DNA of 64,000 nt from Erwinia mallotivora (GCF_000590885.1 NZ_JFHN01000074.1:1-64000); one strand, 5' to 3'. Counted from the stretch's first letter, positions 8,963-18,514 are shown. Program-made: numbers and translations. The notes: generated by a model from the sequence alone, not told the origin.

Positions 8963-9879
8963 TTTATTTCTGCGTCGGGCGAAGGGTTTGCCTTCGCCTT
9001 TTTTCTTTTCAACTTCAGCTCGCTGACCAGCACACCCGCCACAATCAGCCCTGCACCGACCAGCGCCAGGGCTGGCATACGTTCGCCCGCTATCCGACCG
9101 GCAATTCCGGCCCATACCGGCTCCCCGGCATAGATTACCGTGGCCCGTGTCGGTGACACGCTGCGCTGCGCCCAGTTCATTGTCACCTGAATCACCGCGC
9201 TGGCGACGGCCAGACCGATGACGCTGAACAGCAGATAAGGCGAGAATGGCGGAACGGACTCACCGTTTGGCACCATCATGCCAAATGACAATAACGACGC
9301 CACAGCGAGCTGAACCACCGTCACCCTTTTCACATCAACCTTTCCGGCACTGGCGCTAATCAGAATGATCTCTGCCGCGATGGCCAGTGTGCTCAACAGC
9401 GTCGCCATTTCACCTTCGTTGAAAGCCAGCGTATCTCCGTCGGGACCTGCCAGCATCATCAGTCCGGCAAAGGCCAGCACCACACCAATCCATGCCATCA
9501 GACCGGGCAGACGTCCAAGAAACAGCCACTGTAAAAGGGGAACAAGCGGCACATACATTGCGGTAATAAACGCTGATTTGCTGCTGTTAATGGTCTGCAT
9601 ACCGTAAGTCTGCAACCCATAGCCACAGCCGATAGCAAGGCCAATAAATACGCCTGCTTTAATTTCTGCTCTGTTCAGGCCGCGCAGGGATCGCCATGAA
9701 ATGGCTGCCAGTATGGCCGCCGCCGTGGCAAATCGGGCACCAACAAAGAAAAAGGGGCCACTGACGGTCATTGCATGATGAACGGTCAGAAATGTCCCCC
9801 CCCAGACGATGGTGATCAGGACCAGCACCAGTTCCTGCGGGGTAAATGAGAGTTTGTATCGGGATAAGAAGTCAGACAT
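8959..9879 (-). CDS. EamA/DMT-superfamily transporter
   Basis: A 306-residue inner-membrane protein with about ten hydrophobic helices in two halves. The first carries W-G-G-T-F-L near residue 27, the second E-P-V-W-A-G-I near residue 250; both are hallmarks of EamA-domain metabolite exporters. The substrate cannot be told from sequence. The C-terminus is Lys-rich and cytoplasmic in style. Its stop overlaps the convergent rutG stop by four bases. No such gene lies between rutG and ymdF in E. coli, so it is an addition to this locus. The ribosome site is weak. Confidence 0.8.
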   Translation of the reverse strand: MSDFLSRYKLSFTPQELVLVLITIVWGGTFLTVHHAMTVSGPFFFVGARFATAAAILAAISWRSLRGLNRAEIKAGVFIGLAIGCGYGLQTYGMQTINSSKSAFITAMYVPLVPLLQWLFLGRLPGLMAWIGVVLAFAGLMMLAGPDGDTLAFNEGEMATLLSTLAIAAEIILISASAGKVDVKRVTVVQLAVASLLSFGMMVPNGESVPPFSPYLLFSVIGLAVASAVIQVTMNWAQRSVSPTRATVIYAGEPVWAGIAGRIAGERMPALALVGAGLIVAGVLVSELKLKRKKAKANPSPDAEIN

Positions 9880-9989
9880 AGCAGGCTCAGAAAAAATTTA
9901 GCCGCCAGTGTGCAGGGGGACAGGCTCCGGGTCAACCGGGATATCACCGCCGGGAGAGCCCCGGCGGTACGCAGGGAGTGACAAATGCG

Positions 9990-10166
9990 TCAGGTTTTTT
10001 CCTTGTTGCCACGACTGTTACGTCCCCCTTTCGCGCCAGCCAGCGAAGCGCGTTGCGGATCATTTCTGAAATTACCGCCGCTAACTTTGCCGCCTTTGCG
10101 ACCTGCTTCTGATGCTCTGTTACGATCTTCAGCGAAATTGCCAGATCCACCACGATGTTCTGCCAT
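9990..10166 (-). CDS. ymdF: Con-10/YciG-like general stress protein YmdF
   Basis: A 58-residue, Gly/Lys/Arg-rich hydrophilic protein with two copies of the KGG motif (R-A-S-E-A-G-R-K-G-G-K and R-A-S-L-A-G-A-K-G-G-R), the hallmark of the stress-induced YciG/Con-10 family. The frame is open to 10274, but the start at 10166 has GGAGG (10174-10178) seven bases upstream and gives the family start M-A-E-H-R-G-G-S-G-N-F. It sits next to wrbA as in E. coli. The molecular role is unknown. Confidence 0.9.
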   Translation of the reverse strand: MAEHRGGSGNFAEDRNRASEAGRKGGKVSGGNFRNDPQRASLAGAKGGRNSRGNKEKT

Positions 10167-10529
10167 TTCATACCTCCGGATAGTTAAGCCATCATATTGC
10201 ATGGATGTGAAAGCGCCGAAAGCTGCCCGAATACTGAACGCGCCCTTCCGCACGCCTGTCACGCTACTAAGCATAGATTACTGAAGCCAGACGGAAAAAT
10301 TTTCTGCCTGCCTCAGCTTAAGGCCAACCTGTAACTCACTGAAATGCCGAAGGCTGAATCATTAACCGCTGCGGTATTCAGCCTGGCAGAAAGATGCCGC
10401 AGCCCCACAACAGATTGCTGTTCAGCAGTCAGCGGTGGTCTCAACTATACTGAAAACCCCGGCTGTGAACCTCTGTCCGCAGCCATTCATCTCGCATTAA
10501 CAGGTAAACACCCAATCAGGGAGTGAAAA
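10167..10529. other. Divergent ymdF-wrbA intergenic region
   Basis: 363 bp without a convincing gene. It holds the ymdF ribosome site at the left end, a sigma-S-like -10 element at 10445-10451 and the wrbA ribosome site AGGGAG at the right end. No strong hairpin or RNA gene was recognised. Confidence 0.6.
10445..10451 (+). promoter_or_regulatory. Candidate sigma-S -10 element for wrbA
   Basis: CTATACT is the exact extended -10 favoured by sigma-S, 79 bases before wrbA. wrbA is a known RpoS-dependent gene in E. coli. No clear -35 hexamer is visible at 17 bp, which sigma-S tolerates. Confidence 0.55.
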
Positions 10530-11129
10530 ATGGCTAAAATTTTAGTGCTTTATTATTCAATGTATGGACATATCGAAACGATGGCTGAGGCGGTTGCGGA
10601 AGGGGCTCGTCGGGTCAGCGGTGCCAGCGTAACCATCAGGCGCGTGCCTGAAACCATGGATGCAGCCCGTTTTGCAGAGGCGGGAGGAAAAACTGACCAG
10701 CAGGCAGCTGAAGCGACGCCGGAAGAGCTGAAAGAGTACGACGCAATCCTGCTCGGCACGCCAACCCGCTTCGGTAATATGGCCGGCCAGATGCGCACTT
10801 TTCTTGACCGTACCGGAGGTTTATGGGCATCAGGCGCGCTCTACGGCAAGCTGGCCAGCGTTTTTTCCTCCACAGGTACGGGCGGAGGCCAGGAACAGAC
10901 CATCACGTCCACCTGGACCACCCTTGCGCATCACGGCATGGTTATTGTGCCCATCGGGTATGGCACCAAAGAGTTGTTTGATATCTCCCAGGTCCGTGGC
11001 GGAACGCCCTACGGCGCCACCACTATCGCGGGTGGGGACGGTTCACGCCAGCCCAGTGAAGAAGAGCTGAACATTGCCCGCTATCAGGGGGAATACGTCG
11101 CCGGACTGGCGGTCAGACTGAACGGATAA
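10530..11129 (+). CDS. wrbA: NAD(P)H:quinone oxidoreductase WrbA
   Basis: Flavodoxin-like FMN protein of 199 residues that reduces quinones by two electrons and protects against oxidative stress. The FMN phosphate loop [12 protein letters not shown] is at residues 8-19. The [10 protein letters not shown] and [12 protein letters not shown] segments are near identical to E. coli WrbA (198 aa). It forms an apparent operon with yccJ, 20 bases downstream. Confidence 0.96.
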   Translation: MAKILVLYYSMYGHIETMAEAVAEGARRVSGASVTIRRVPETMDAARFAEAGGKTDQQAAEATPEELKEYDAILLGTPTRFGNMAGQMRTFLDRTGGLWASGALYGKLASVFSSTGTGGGQEQTITSTWTTLAHHGMVIVPIGYGTKELFDISQVRGGTPYGATTIAGGDGSRQPSEEELNIARYQGEYVAGLAVRLNG

Positions 11130-11149
11130 TCTCACTTCAGGAGAGCATT

Positions 11150-11380
11150 ATGACTACACAACAATCCAAAGCGCATCGTGTGGGAGAGTGGGCCAGCCTG
11201 CGCGCCACTTCTGTCGAGATTGCGGAAGCCATTTTTGAAGTCGCCAATTATGACGAAAGACTGGCTGAAGGGATCTGGCAGCAACAGGGCAGTGATGAAG
11301 TGCTGCTGCGTGCTTTTGATAAGACCGATAAAGACATCCTGACCTGGGATAATAAAACCGTTGAGCGAAAGAATGTCTGA
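11150..11380 (+). CDS. yccJ: YccJ family protein
   Basis: A small acidic protein of 76 residues, clearly homologous to E. coli YccJ ([18 protein letters not shown], ending E-R-K-N-V). Function unknown. CAGGAG precedes the ATG. It follows wrbA in an operon, as in E. coli, and is closed by a terminator. Confidence 0.93.
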   Translation: MTTQQSKAHRVGEWASLRATSVEIAEAIFEVANYDERLAEGIWQQQGSDEVLLRAFDKTDKDILTWDNKTVERKNV

Positions 11381-11397
11381 TCGCTGACAGGATCGGT

Positions 11398-11421
11398 GGG
11401 CGGAATTTTCCGCCCTTTTTT
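11398..11421 (+). terminator. Terminator of wrbA-yccJ
   Basis: GGGCGGAA (11398-11405), TT loop, TTCCGCCC (11408-11415), then six T. This is a classic intrinsic terminator 17 bases after the yccJ stop. Confidence 0.93.
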
Positions 11422-11548
11422 ATGGTGTTACGCCGGGAAAATAGTGACCGATCGGCTCAACGGTTGGAAAACAGCCCCTGTGTTAACTACGCTTAACCGA
11501 CATTAAACTGCCTGACTATCGGGCAGATGACGCCAGAAGGAGAGTCCT

Positions 11549-12922
11549 GTGTCTTATCAGACAATCAATCCCAGTAACAATAAACTGCTTAAATCCTGGC
11601 CTTCACACAGTGAACAGCAGGTTGAACAGGCTCTGAGTGTGGCGGACGATCTCTATCATTCTGACTGGGCAAAAGGCCCAATCCAGCCACGGTTACAGAT
11701 CCTGAAAAATCTGGCAGATCTTATCGATCAGCGGGTTGATGAGCTGGCAAAAGTCGCCAGTGTGGAGATGGGGAAGCTCATTAACCAGAGCCGTGGCGAA
11801 GTGAAAATATGTGCACAGATTGCCCGCTATTATGCTGAAAATGCAGAGCGCTTCCTGGCACCCACTCGCTATCCCAGTGAACTGGGCGAAGCATGGGTAG
11901 AAAATCATCCTGTCGGCGTTCTGGTTGCCGTGGAACCGTGGAATTTTCCTTACTATCAGTTGATGCGTGTGCTGGCCCCTGCTCTGGCTGTGGGTAATCC
12001 GGTGCTGGCCAAACATGCGGCCAACGTGCCCCACTGCGCCACACTGTTTGCCGAACTGGTCAGCGAAGCAGGCGCACCAGCGGGAGCCTGGACCAATCTT
12101 TTTATCAGTAATGATCAGGTTGCCGCGCTGATTGCTGACGACAGAGTGAAAGGTGCCGCACTGACCGGTTCTGAACGTGCTGGCAGCGCGGTGGCGCAGC
12201 AGGCAGGTAAATACCTGAAAAAAACCACGCTGGAACTGGGCGGCAATGATGTGTTTGTGGTGCTGGACGACTGCGATCTGGATAAGGCGGTTAAAGCTGG
12301 CGCAGGGGCGAGACTGAGTAACTGCGGCCAGGTTTGTACGGCAGCAAAACGTTTCATAGTCCATGAAAAGGTGGCCGACGCCTTTATGGAAAAATTCATT
12401 CAGGCCTTTCGCGAGGTAAAAATTGGTGATCCACTGGATGAAGCCACCACGCTGGGCCCTCTTTCTTCTTCTGCCGCCCGCGATACCCTGATCAAACAGG
12501 TTGATGATGCCGTCGCCAGAGGGGCGAAATTGCATCTGGGTGGTAGCGCAGTAGACGGTGAGGGCTGTTTCTATCAACCCACCATTCTCTCGGCTATCAC
12601 CCGTGATAATCCGGCCTATTTTGAAGAGTTCTTTGGCCCGGTGGCACAGGTCTACATCGTTAAAAATGATGATGAGGTGGTGAAGCTGGCCAACGATTCT
12701 CATTATGGCCTGGGAGGTTCCGTTTTTACCGGCGATACTGGTCGCGGGAAGAAACTGGCTTCACGGATAGAAACGGGCATGGTGTTTATCAACTCTGCGA
12801 CAGATACGTCAGCAGAACTGCCTTTCGGCGGCATCAAGCGTTCCGGCTATGGCCGTGAACTCTCCGATCTGGGTATTAAGGAATTTGTGAACCAGAAACT
12901 GGTGGTGGTCAGCAGCGACTGA
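11549..12922 (+). CDS. NAD(P)-dependent aldehyde dehydrogenase, succinate-semialdehyde dehydrogenase type
   Basis: Aldehyde dehydrogenase of 457 residues. Catalytic residues are E229 in L-E-L-G-G-N-D and C263 in C-G-Q-V-C-T-A-A-K-R-F; E-P-W-N-F-P near residue 130 and T-G-S near 207 belong to the cofactor site. Length and motifs are closest to the Sad/YneI succinate-semialdehyde dehydrogenase group, but malonic or other semialdehydes are possible, which is notable near the Rut pathway. The start is GTG at 11549 with AAGGAG six bases upstream. It has its own leader after the yccJ terminator. No such gene lies between yccJ and agp in E. coli. Confidence 0.85.
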   Translation: MSYQTINPSNNKLLKSWPSHSEQQVEQALSVADDLYHSDWAKGPIQPRLQILKNLADLIDQRVDELAKVASVEMGKLINQSRGEVKICAQIARYYAENAERFLAPTRYPSELGEAWVENHPVGVLVAVEPWNFPYYQLMRVLAPALAVGNPVLAKHAANVPHCATLFAELVSEAGAPAGAWTNLFISNDQVAALIADDRVKGAALTGSERAGSAVAQQAGKYLKKTTLELGGNDVFVVLDDCDLDKAVKAGAGARLSNCGQVCTAAKRFIVHEKVADAFMEKFIQAFREVKIGDPLDEATTLGPLSSSAARDTLIKQVDDAVARGAKLHLGGSAVDGEGCFYQPTILSAITRDNPAYFEEFFGPVAQVYIVKNDDEVVKLANDSHYGLGGSVFTGDTGRGKKLASRIETGMVFINSATDTSAELPFGGIKRSGYGRELSDLGIKEFVNQKLVVVSSD

Positions 12923-13077
12923 TTGCCGCAGATGACATAGTCACCCGCTGTAAAGCAGGATTGATGGCCGCATTACAGAGGGTGACGCTTATGCCGCATT
13001 TGTTCAGGGTTTACCGGCCCTGTCAGACATCCTTACAGGGATAAGCATCTTCACCCGTAGTGGTTTAACTGAGCAGT

Positions 13078-13107
13078 AAAAAAAAGCAGGCCTTGCCTGC
13101 TTTTTTT
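13078..13107. terminator. Bidirectional terminator between the dehydrogenase gene and agp
   Basis: GCAGGC (13086-13091), CTT loop, GCCTGC (13095-13100), preceded by eight A and followed by seven T, so it works in both directions. It lies 15 bases beyond the agp stop. Confidence 0.92.
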
Positions 13108-13122
13108 CTGTTCAGGATGTCA

Positions 13123-14682
13123 TCAGGACGCTTTTTCAGCCGCAGGCTGTTGCGCAGCGGAGTCAGCTTTGACAGGTTTGTCATCAGCACCGGATTTAGC
13201 TTTGCCAGCTTTATCTTTTGCCGCTTTGTCCGCCGCCGCCTTATCTGCCACATCCTTCTCTTTTGCCGCCTGTTCAGCTGCGGCTTTATCTGCGGCCGCT
13301 TTATCTGCCGAAGATTTCGCCTGTGCCGCTTTGTCTGCGGCTGCCTTATCGGCCGCCGCCTTTTCCGCATCCACACCGGCAGTTTGCTTGTCTGCGTCCG
13401 GTGCTGCAGCCGCAGGCTGGGCGGCTGCGGCAGGCGTCACCCCGAGAGCTTTATTTAACACCTGAGTGAACTGGTCCCATGGACAGAAACCATTCGCATC
13501 GGTTTTACAGCCGTTCATCTCCAACGTGACCCGTTTTGGTGGGGTGTCCAGAGTCAATGGCGTCACGTTGCGTAGCTGATCGCTGCTCTGATAAACATAT
13601 TCAACTTTAACCAGTTCCTGATTATTTTTTCTGTCGTGCCAGCGCTGGAACTGGATCATCCCACCTATTGGCGTCCGCTCGTTCTGCTCAGGCAGGGTGT
13701 AAGGCTTAAAGTCCAGCGCGGTCAACAATGATGCGATATTAGAGTCATGCCCTACCATCAGCGTAACTTTAGGCGCTGTGGTCTTATCTTCGTCGGCTAA
13801 CATGCTACGAATATAATCCACCAGCGGGGCAGCGACATTACGAGCCACTTCTGGTGAGGTAAACAGCGTATCCTGATAGGCATTTTTAATCGCTGACAAC
13901 TCTTTCCACTGCTCTGGTGTTTTAATCTGCCCCCAGGCGACCTGCTCAAGTGGCATACCTTCGTAATATTGCAGGGTGAAAGCATCCACCAGAGAATTTC
14001 CAATTTTCAGCGGGCCGCTGACCCCTGGCTCCTTGCCTTTCTCGGCAGAGAACTTGTTCTGATTATCACCGGAAAGATCGCACTGCTTCTTGCCGTTACA
14101 AATTTCAGCATTTTTATAATCAATAATTTTTTCCAGACGCTGGTAAGCAGGCTTTAACGCCAGCTTATCCGCAGTGCTGTTCATCGCTGCCAGCGCCTGT
14201 TTATTAAAGGCATCACTGCCGTCAGTGATGACCGGGTTGAAGACCGGGTCCATGGTTCCCATTTCGTCCTGGTGGGAAACCGGGATGTCACAGCCCGGAA
14301 ATGCACCGGTAATAAAGAACTGCGCGGTGGCGACGGTGCGTTGCAGACTGTTGGCGTAGGCATAAACCTCATCACCCGCAGGGCACTGCCCCTCTTTCAG
14401 AAGCCCCTGCTTTACCAGCCACTCTCGTGTGTAGCGCCCCATGTAGACTTCCAGCACGCCGCCCCTGGTGGTCAGCTGTCCACCCGGTACGTCCCATTGC
14501 GGCCAGGCTTTTTTCGTCGATTGCGCCAGCACGCTGCCGTTGTCGGCCAGAGGTGCGCGGAGGTTGTGGCGACTCATCATCAATACTTGTTCAAGCTGCA
14601 AATTATCGTCGGCCGCAAACGCTGAAGTTCCGCTCACTGCTGAACAGACCGCTAATGCGCAAAGACTGAACTTTCTAATCAT
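13123..14682 (-). CDS. agp: Periplasmic glucose-1-phosphatase Agp with an Ala/Lys/Asp-rich C-terminal tail
   Basis: Histidine acid phosphatase that releases glucose from glucose-1-phosphate (or phosphate from phytate) in the periplasm. From the ATG at 14682 it has 519 residues: a signal peptide ending A-F-A (residue 23), the R-H-N-L-R-A-P active-site motif with H39, and the distal H-D motif in V-G-H-D-S-N-I-A. The conserved enzyme ends near residue 413, the full length of E. coli Agp. It is followed by about 106 extra residues, mainly repeats of A-A-A-D-K, resembling the helical stalk of TolA. The frame extends upstream to 14745, but 14682 gives the signal peptide. The tail is in frame and has no lesion. 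Confidence 0.93.
   Translation of the reverse strand: MIRKFSLCALAVCSAVSGTSAFAADDNLQLEQVLMMSRHNLRAPLADNGSVLAQSTKKAWPQWDVPGGQLTTRGGVLEVYMGRYTREWLVKQGLLKEGQCPAGDEVYAYANSLQRTVATAQFFITGAFPGCDIPVSHQDEMGTMDPVFNPVITDGSDAFNKQALAAMNSTADKLALKPAYQRLEKIIDYKNAEICNGKKQCDLSGDNQNKFSAEKGKEPGVSGPLKIGNSLVDAFTLQYYEGMPLEQVAWGQIKTPEQWKELSAIKNAYQDTLFTSPEVARNVAAPLVDYIRSMLADEDKTTAPKVTLMVGHDSNIASLLTALDFKPYTLPEQNERTPIGGMIQFQRWHDRKNNQELVKVEYVYQSSDQLRNVTPLTLDTPPKRVTLEMNGCKTDANGFCPWDQFTQVLNKALGVTPAAAAQPAAAAPDADKQTAGVDAEKAAADKAAADKAAQAKSSADKAAADKAAAEQAAKEKDVADKAAADKAAKDKAGKAKSGADDKPVKADSAAQQPAAEKAS
13180..13371 (-). repeat. Low-complexity A-A-A-D-K repeat coding the Agp tail
   Basis: About 190 bp of degenerate 12-15-bp units encoding A-A-A-D-K, A-A-D-K-A and similar blocks (Agp residues about 438-501). 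Codons vary between copies (GCC, GCT, GCG and GCA), so the protein repeat looks selected rather than a fresh slippage product. The composition predicts a long soluble helix. Confidence 0.8.
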
Positions 14683-15084
14683 GTGTTTTATCCATTGATT
14701 CAGGGGGTAAATCACCCGGCCAGCTTCAAAAGCAACCGTGGTCATAAATTCACTACAGCGCGCAGAATGCCTGCAACACTCCGCCAGAGAAACAGGCTCC
14801 GGCGCTGGCTTTTAAGACCTGTACCATCAGGCGCGATTCGTGCAACCAGGCTGGACAAGGACAGCTGGGAGCGTACACGAAGTACGTTATGATTTCGAGT
14901 ACTGCCAGAACCGGAAATGACAGGTAAGCGAGACCGTGTGGGACAGATTATTAATATTTTGTACAGAGAATATAGCAGACTCTCGCCTTTACAAATCGGG
15001 CGCATCAGCAGAGTGAAAGGGATCCGTGCGGAGAAAAAGGAATGACCACCGATGAGCAGCACCGGGCTTTGCGAATGGGAGAAA
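14683..15084. other. Non-coding region upstream of agp with an unexplained hairpin-rich segment
   Basis: About 400 bp with no supported gene. A small hairpin (CGTAC, loop ACGAA, GTACG) lies near 14873-14887, within a GC-rich stretch (about 14810-14940) that looks structured. An AT-rich stretch (about 14945-14980) reading TATTAAT on the minus strand may be the agp promoter. Short frames crossing the region resemble no protein I know. Confidence 0.45.
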
Positions 15085-15110
15085 TAAAAAGGGCCAGCTT
15101 ACGCTGACCC
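15085..15110 (-). terminator. Terminator of the serine tRNA gene
   Basis: On the minus strand GGGTCAGC, loop GTAA, GCTGGCCC and then TTTTTATTT. One stem pair is T-G, which only pairs on the minus strand, matching the tRNA direction. It starts 12 bases after the tRNA 3' end. Confidence 0.88.
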
Positions 15111-15121
15111 GTCGAATTTGC

Positions 15122-15209
<88 letters not shown>

Positions 15210-15221
15210 GCAATGAGGCGC

Positions 15222-15250
15222 ACTATAAACATCCTCCTCAGCAATGTAAA
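15222..15250 (-). promoter_or_regulatory. Promoter of serT
   Basis: On the minus strand TTTACA (15250-15245), exactly 17 bp, TATAGT (15227-15222), then a GC-rich GCGCC discriminator typical of stringently controlled tRNA promoters. The -10 ends 13 bases before the tRNA 5' end. Confidence 0.85.
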
Positions 15251-15426
15251 GTGTGTTTTGATTCAGTTGCCTGAAAAACCGTCTGCCTACGTTTTTTTGT
15301 CGTTATTATGAACATTCAGCGCGCATAAACAGCAGGTTATCGCGTAAAGATGGGTAAAACGGCTTCCCCGGCGGCACGTTGCTCCTTATCCTCGATGCTA
15401 ATTTGATGACCCAGAGAGGCATTTTT

Positions 15427-16083
15427 ATGGATCGCATCGTAACCAGTACCAGGCAAAGCGCCTTAATCTCCACGCATAAAGTTCTGCGTAATACCTACTT
15501 TTTGTTAGGTCTGACGCTGGCCTTCTCCGCATTGACCGCCACGCTGAGTACCGTGTTCGCCCTGCCCGCCCCCGGCTTTATTTTGATGTTGGTTGGATTT
15601 TATGGACTGATGTTTCTGACTTACCGACTGGCTGACAGTCCGGCAGGCATCCTGGCTGCCTTCGCCTTCACGGGTTTTCTTGGTTATTGTCTCGGTCCGA
15701 TGTTGAACAGCCTGCTTTCTGCCGGAATGGGCGACGTAATTGGGCTGGCTCTTGGCGGAACGGCGCTGGTGTTTTTCTGCTGTTCAGCCTATGTACTGAC
15801 CACCCGTAAGGATATGTCTTTCCTTGGCGGGATGATGATGGCGGGTTTTGTGGTCCTGCTGGTCGCGGTGATAGCCAATATGTTCCTGCATATCCCTGCA
15901 CTGCATCTGGCGATCAGCGTGATGTTTGTTCTTTTCTCTTCAGCAGCAATTCTGTGGGAGACCAGCAACATCATCCACGGCGGTGAAACGAATTACATTC
16001 GTGCTACGGTGAGTCTGTATGTCTCTGTTTATAACATTTTTGTCAGTCTGCTCAGCATCCTGGGGATGTCGCGTAATAACTGA
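15427..16083 (+). CDS. yccA: Inner-membrane protein YccA, BAX-inhibitor-1 family
   Basis: A 218-residue protein with about seven hydrophobic helices. In E. coli, YccA is a modulator and substrate of FtsH and protects SecY from degradation when translocons jam. The cytoplasmic tail ends in the family stretch [19 protein letters not shown] chose the ATG at 15427 (M-D-R-I-V, as in E. coli) with AGAGG seven bases upstream; the frame is open to 15379. Confidence 0.95.
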   Translation: MDRIVTSTRQSALISTHKVLRNTYFLLGLTLAFSALTATLSTVFALPAPGFILMLVGFYGLMFLTYRLADSPAGILAAFAFTGFLGYCLGPMLNSLLSAGMGDVIGLALGGTALVFFCCSAYVLTTRKDMSFLGGMMMAGFVVLLVAVIANMFLHIPALHLAISVMFVLFSSAAILWETSNIIHGGETNYIRATVSLYVSVYNIFVSLLSILGMSRNN

Positions 16084-16097
16084 TAAAGTCGTTTCGG

Positions 16098-16122
16098 AAG
16101 CCTCGCGATGCGGGGCTTTTTT
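16098..16122 (+). terminator. Terminator of yccA
   Basis: AAGCCTCGC (16098-16106), loop GAT, GCGGGGCTT (16110-16118) and a run of T, 15 bases after the yccA stop. Confidence 0.92.
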
Positions 16123-16203
16123 GTGCCCAAAAAATGTCACCGTGCCCGTCGAAGATAATTTTTGTTAAACTTCCTGCCGCATAATTATTTGAGAGGCAAC
16201 GCC

Positions 16204-16530
16204 GTGTATTTCGAGGGTAAAAATATTGAACGTGACGCTCAGGGCTACCTGAAATCTGTTACTGACTGGAGTGAGGCCATCGCGCCTTTACTGGCAGAAG
16301 AAGAAGGAATTACTCTCAGCGAAGCGCACTGGGAAGTTGTCTGTTTTGTTCGGGAGTTTTATCTGGAATTTAACACCTCTCCTGCCGTGCGTATGCTGGT
16401 CAAAGCTATGGCGAAAAAATACGGCGAGGAAAAAGGAAACAGTCGCTATCTGTTTCGCCTGTTTCCTAAGGGACCGGCCAAACAGGCCACTAAAATCGCC
16501 GGTTTGCCAAAACCGGTGAAATGCCTGTAG
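16204..16530 (+). CDS. tusE: Sulfurtransferase TusE (2-thiouridine synthesis)
   Basis: DsrC/TusE-family sulfur carrier of 108 residues that passes sulfur from TusBCD to MnmA for s2U34 in tRNA. The C-terminal active Cys is present in P-K-P-V-K-C-L, and the family stretch [16 protein letters not shown] is intact. The start is GTG at 16204 with GAGAGG seven bases upstream. This gives the E. coli length, whereas the upstream in-frame ATG (16162) would add 14 unrelated residues. Confidence 0.94.
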   Translation: MYFEGKNIERDAQGYLKSVTDWSEAIAPLLAEEEGITLSEAHWEVVCFVREFYLEFNTSPAVRMLVKAMAKKYGEEKGNSRYLFRLFPKGPAKQATKIAGLPKPVKCL

Positions 16531-16570
16531 CCGTGTCTTTGCACAGACAAAGGGTGATGTCCGGAACAAA

Positions 16571-16849
16571 TCAGCTGATAGTAAATCCTGTTGGCGGTTC
16601 CGCAGGCCGATAAGGCTCAACCAGCACCCTTTCCACCTTAGCACTGCGTGGTCCCCCGGCTTTTAACCACGAAATTAACGCATCCACCTTCTGTGCCTCA
16701 CCGATAATCAGCACCTCAACGCTGCCATCGGAAAGATTTCGCGCATAGCCGGTCAGCCCCAGATGTCTGGCTTCAGACTGGGTATGGTAACGAAATCCTA
16801 CCCCCTGAACCACACCATAAACCCACGCCCGCATACCCACCGTAGCCAT
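16571..16849 (-). CDS. yccX: Acylphosphatase YccX
   Basis: A 92-residue acylphosphatase that hydrolyses acyl-phosphates. The catalytic loop [11 protein letters not shown] is at residues 12-20, and the Asn of [13 protein letters not shown] completes the active site. The start at 16849 has a GGAGGGAGG-type ribosome site upstream; a longer frame to 17167 overlaps rlmI and is spurious. It is convergent with tusE. Confidence 0.95.
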   Translation of the reverse strand: MATVGMRAWVYGVVQGVGFRYHTQSEARHLGLTGYARNLSDGSVEVLIIGEAQKVDALISWLKAGGPRSAKVERVLVEPYRPAEPPTGFTIS

Positions 16850-16937
16850 TCTGCCTCCCTCCTTTACACCTGGATTGCATTTTGCCCTTCGACACCGGAC
16901 AATGACGCCTGATTTTCTGACTGTAAGCATAGCAAAT

Positions 16938-18128
16938 ATGACTGTTCGTTTGATTCTTGCCAAAGGGCGTGAGAAGTCTCTGCTTCGCCGCCATCCCTGG
17001 GTTTTTTCAGGAGCCGTCTCCCGCCTTGAGGGCAAAGCCCAGCGCGGGGAAACGGTAGATGTCTGTGACAGCCAGGGTAACTGGCTGGCCCGAGCCTCCT
17101 GGTCCCCGGACTCGCAAATTCGTGCCCGTATCTGGAGCTGGCAGCAGGATGAGTCGATTGATATCACCTTCTTTATTAAACGCCTGCAAACTGCCCAACG
17201 GTTGCGCGACTGGCTGGCGGTACGTGACGAGCTGGACAGTTACCGTTTGATCGCCGGTGAATCTGACGGCTTACCTGGGATAACCATTGATCGTTTTGGT
17301 AATTTCCTGGTGCTGCAACTGCTCTCAGCAGGCGCTGAATACCAGCGCGCAGCACTGATTACCGCCCTGCAACAGTGCTATCCGGAATGTGCTGTTTACG
17401 ATCGTTCTGATGTCGCAGTAAGGAAGAAAGAAGGTCTGGAGCTGACGCAGGGCGTGGTAACAGGCGAAACGCCGCCAGAGCTGCTGCCGATTACCGAACA
17501 CGGCATGAAATTGCTGGTAGATATCCGCACCGGGCACAAAACCGGCTACTATCTCGATCAACGTGACAGTCGCCTCGCCACCCGTCGCTATGCCGCAGAC
17601 GCCCGCGTTCTGAACTGCTTTTCTTACACCGGCGGCTTTGCTGTCTCTGCCCTGATGGGCAACTGCGCAGAGGTTATCAGTGTGGACACGTCGCAGGCTG
17701 CGCTGGATGTGGCGAGAAAAAATATCGAGCTCAACAAGCTGGATCTCTCCAGAGCTCAGTTTCTGCGCGACGACGTATTCAAATTACTCCGACGCTACCG
17801 GGACAGCGCAGAGAAATTTGATCTGATCGTCATGGACCCACCTAAATTCGTCGAAAACAAAAATCAGCTGGCCGGTGCCTGCCGTGGGTATAAAGACATC
17901 AATATGCTGGCGATGCAGTTGCTTAACCCAGGTGGCATTCTGCTGACTTTCTCGTGTTCCGGGCTGATGCCAACGGAGCTGTTTCAAAAAATTATCGCCG
18001 ATGCCGCACTGGATGCGCAGCGGGAAGTTCAGTTTATCGAGCAGTTCCGTCAGGCTGCGGATCATCCGGTCACAGCCAGCTATCCGGAAGGATTATATCT
18101 GAAAGGATTTGCCTGTCGCGTAATCTGA
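16938..18128 (+). CDS. rlmI: 23S rRNA m5C1962 methyltransferase RlmI
   Basis: SAM-dependent rRNA methyltransferase of 396 residues, the same length as E. coli RlmI. An N-terminal PUA-like domain ([11 protein letters not shown]) is followed by the Rossmann fold with [12 protein letters not shown] and the M-D-P-P-K-F motif. The start at 16938 matches the family [15 protein letters not shown]; the longer frame (16875) has no good ribosome site. It is divergent from yccX. Confidence 0.95.
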   Translation: MTVRLILAKGREKSLLRRHPWVFSGAVSRLEGKAQRGETVDVCDSQGNWLARASWSPDSQIRARIWSWQQDESIDITFFIKRLQTAQRLRDWLAVRDELDSYRLIAGESDGLPGITIDRFGNFLVLQLLSAGAEYQRAALITALQQCYPECAVYDRSDVAVRKKEGLELTQGVVTGETPPELLPITEHGMKLLVDIRTGHKTGYYLDQRDSRLATRRYAADARVLNCFSYTGGFAVSALMGNCAEVISVDTSQAALDVARKNIELNKLDLSRAQFLRDDVFKLLRRYRDSAEKFDLIVMDPPKFVENKNQLAGACRGYKDINMLAMQLLNPGGILLTFSCSGLMPTELFQKIIADAALDAQREVQFIEQFRQAADHPVTASYPEGLYLKGFACRVI

Positions 18129-18187
18129 CTTGAAAAGGCGTCACTCCGTCCCCATTCTGAAATCAGTCAAGTTTTCAGGAGGTGATT

Positions 18188-18505
18188 ATGATTGCCAGCA
18201 AGTTTGGACCCGGCCAGCAAGTACGTCACACACTACTCGGCTTTGCGGGCGTAGTGGTCGATGTTGATGCAGAGTATTCGCTGGACCAGCAGGAAATTGA
18301 TACGGCAACGGGCAGTGAATCGCTCCGCGCTGCGCCGTGGTATCACGTGGTGATGGAAAATGAACAAGGTGAGACTGTACATACCTACCTGGCTGAGGCC
18401 CAGCTTTCATGGGAGTTGCCAGGCGACAGTTCCGAACACTCTTCAATAAACGATCTGGCCGTGTCCATACGCCAGCAGCTCAAGGCTCCTCATCTCAGGA
18501 ACTGA
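18188..18505 (+). CDS. hspQ: Heat-shock protein HspQ
   Basis: A 105-residue protein that binds hemimethylated DNA and, in E. coli, modulates DnaA stability and acts as a Lon specificity factor. The core [22 protein letters not shown] and [10 protein letters not shown] are present. The start at 18188 follows AGGAGGTG (18177-18184). It is convergent with yccU, nine bases apart. Confidence 0.95.
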   Translation: MIASKFGPGQQVRHTLLGFAGVVVDVDAEYSLDQQEIDTATGSESLRAAPWYHVVMENEQGETVHTYLAEAQLSWELPGDSSEHSSINDLAVSIRQQLKAPHLRN

Positions 18506-18514
18506 GCACGGCAT

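Noticed and set aside
11693..12703. 336-codon minus-strand open frame
   Set aside because: Lies wholly antisense to the conserved aldehyde dehydrogenase gene; its protein resembles no family and is rich in His/Arg/Cys as antisense frames are.
13180..13371. Regular short repeats resembling a CRISPR or VNTR array
   Set aside because: The units are protein-level A-A-A-D-K repeats inside agp with varied codons and no spacers, so no CRISPR array.
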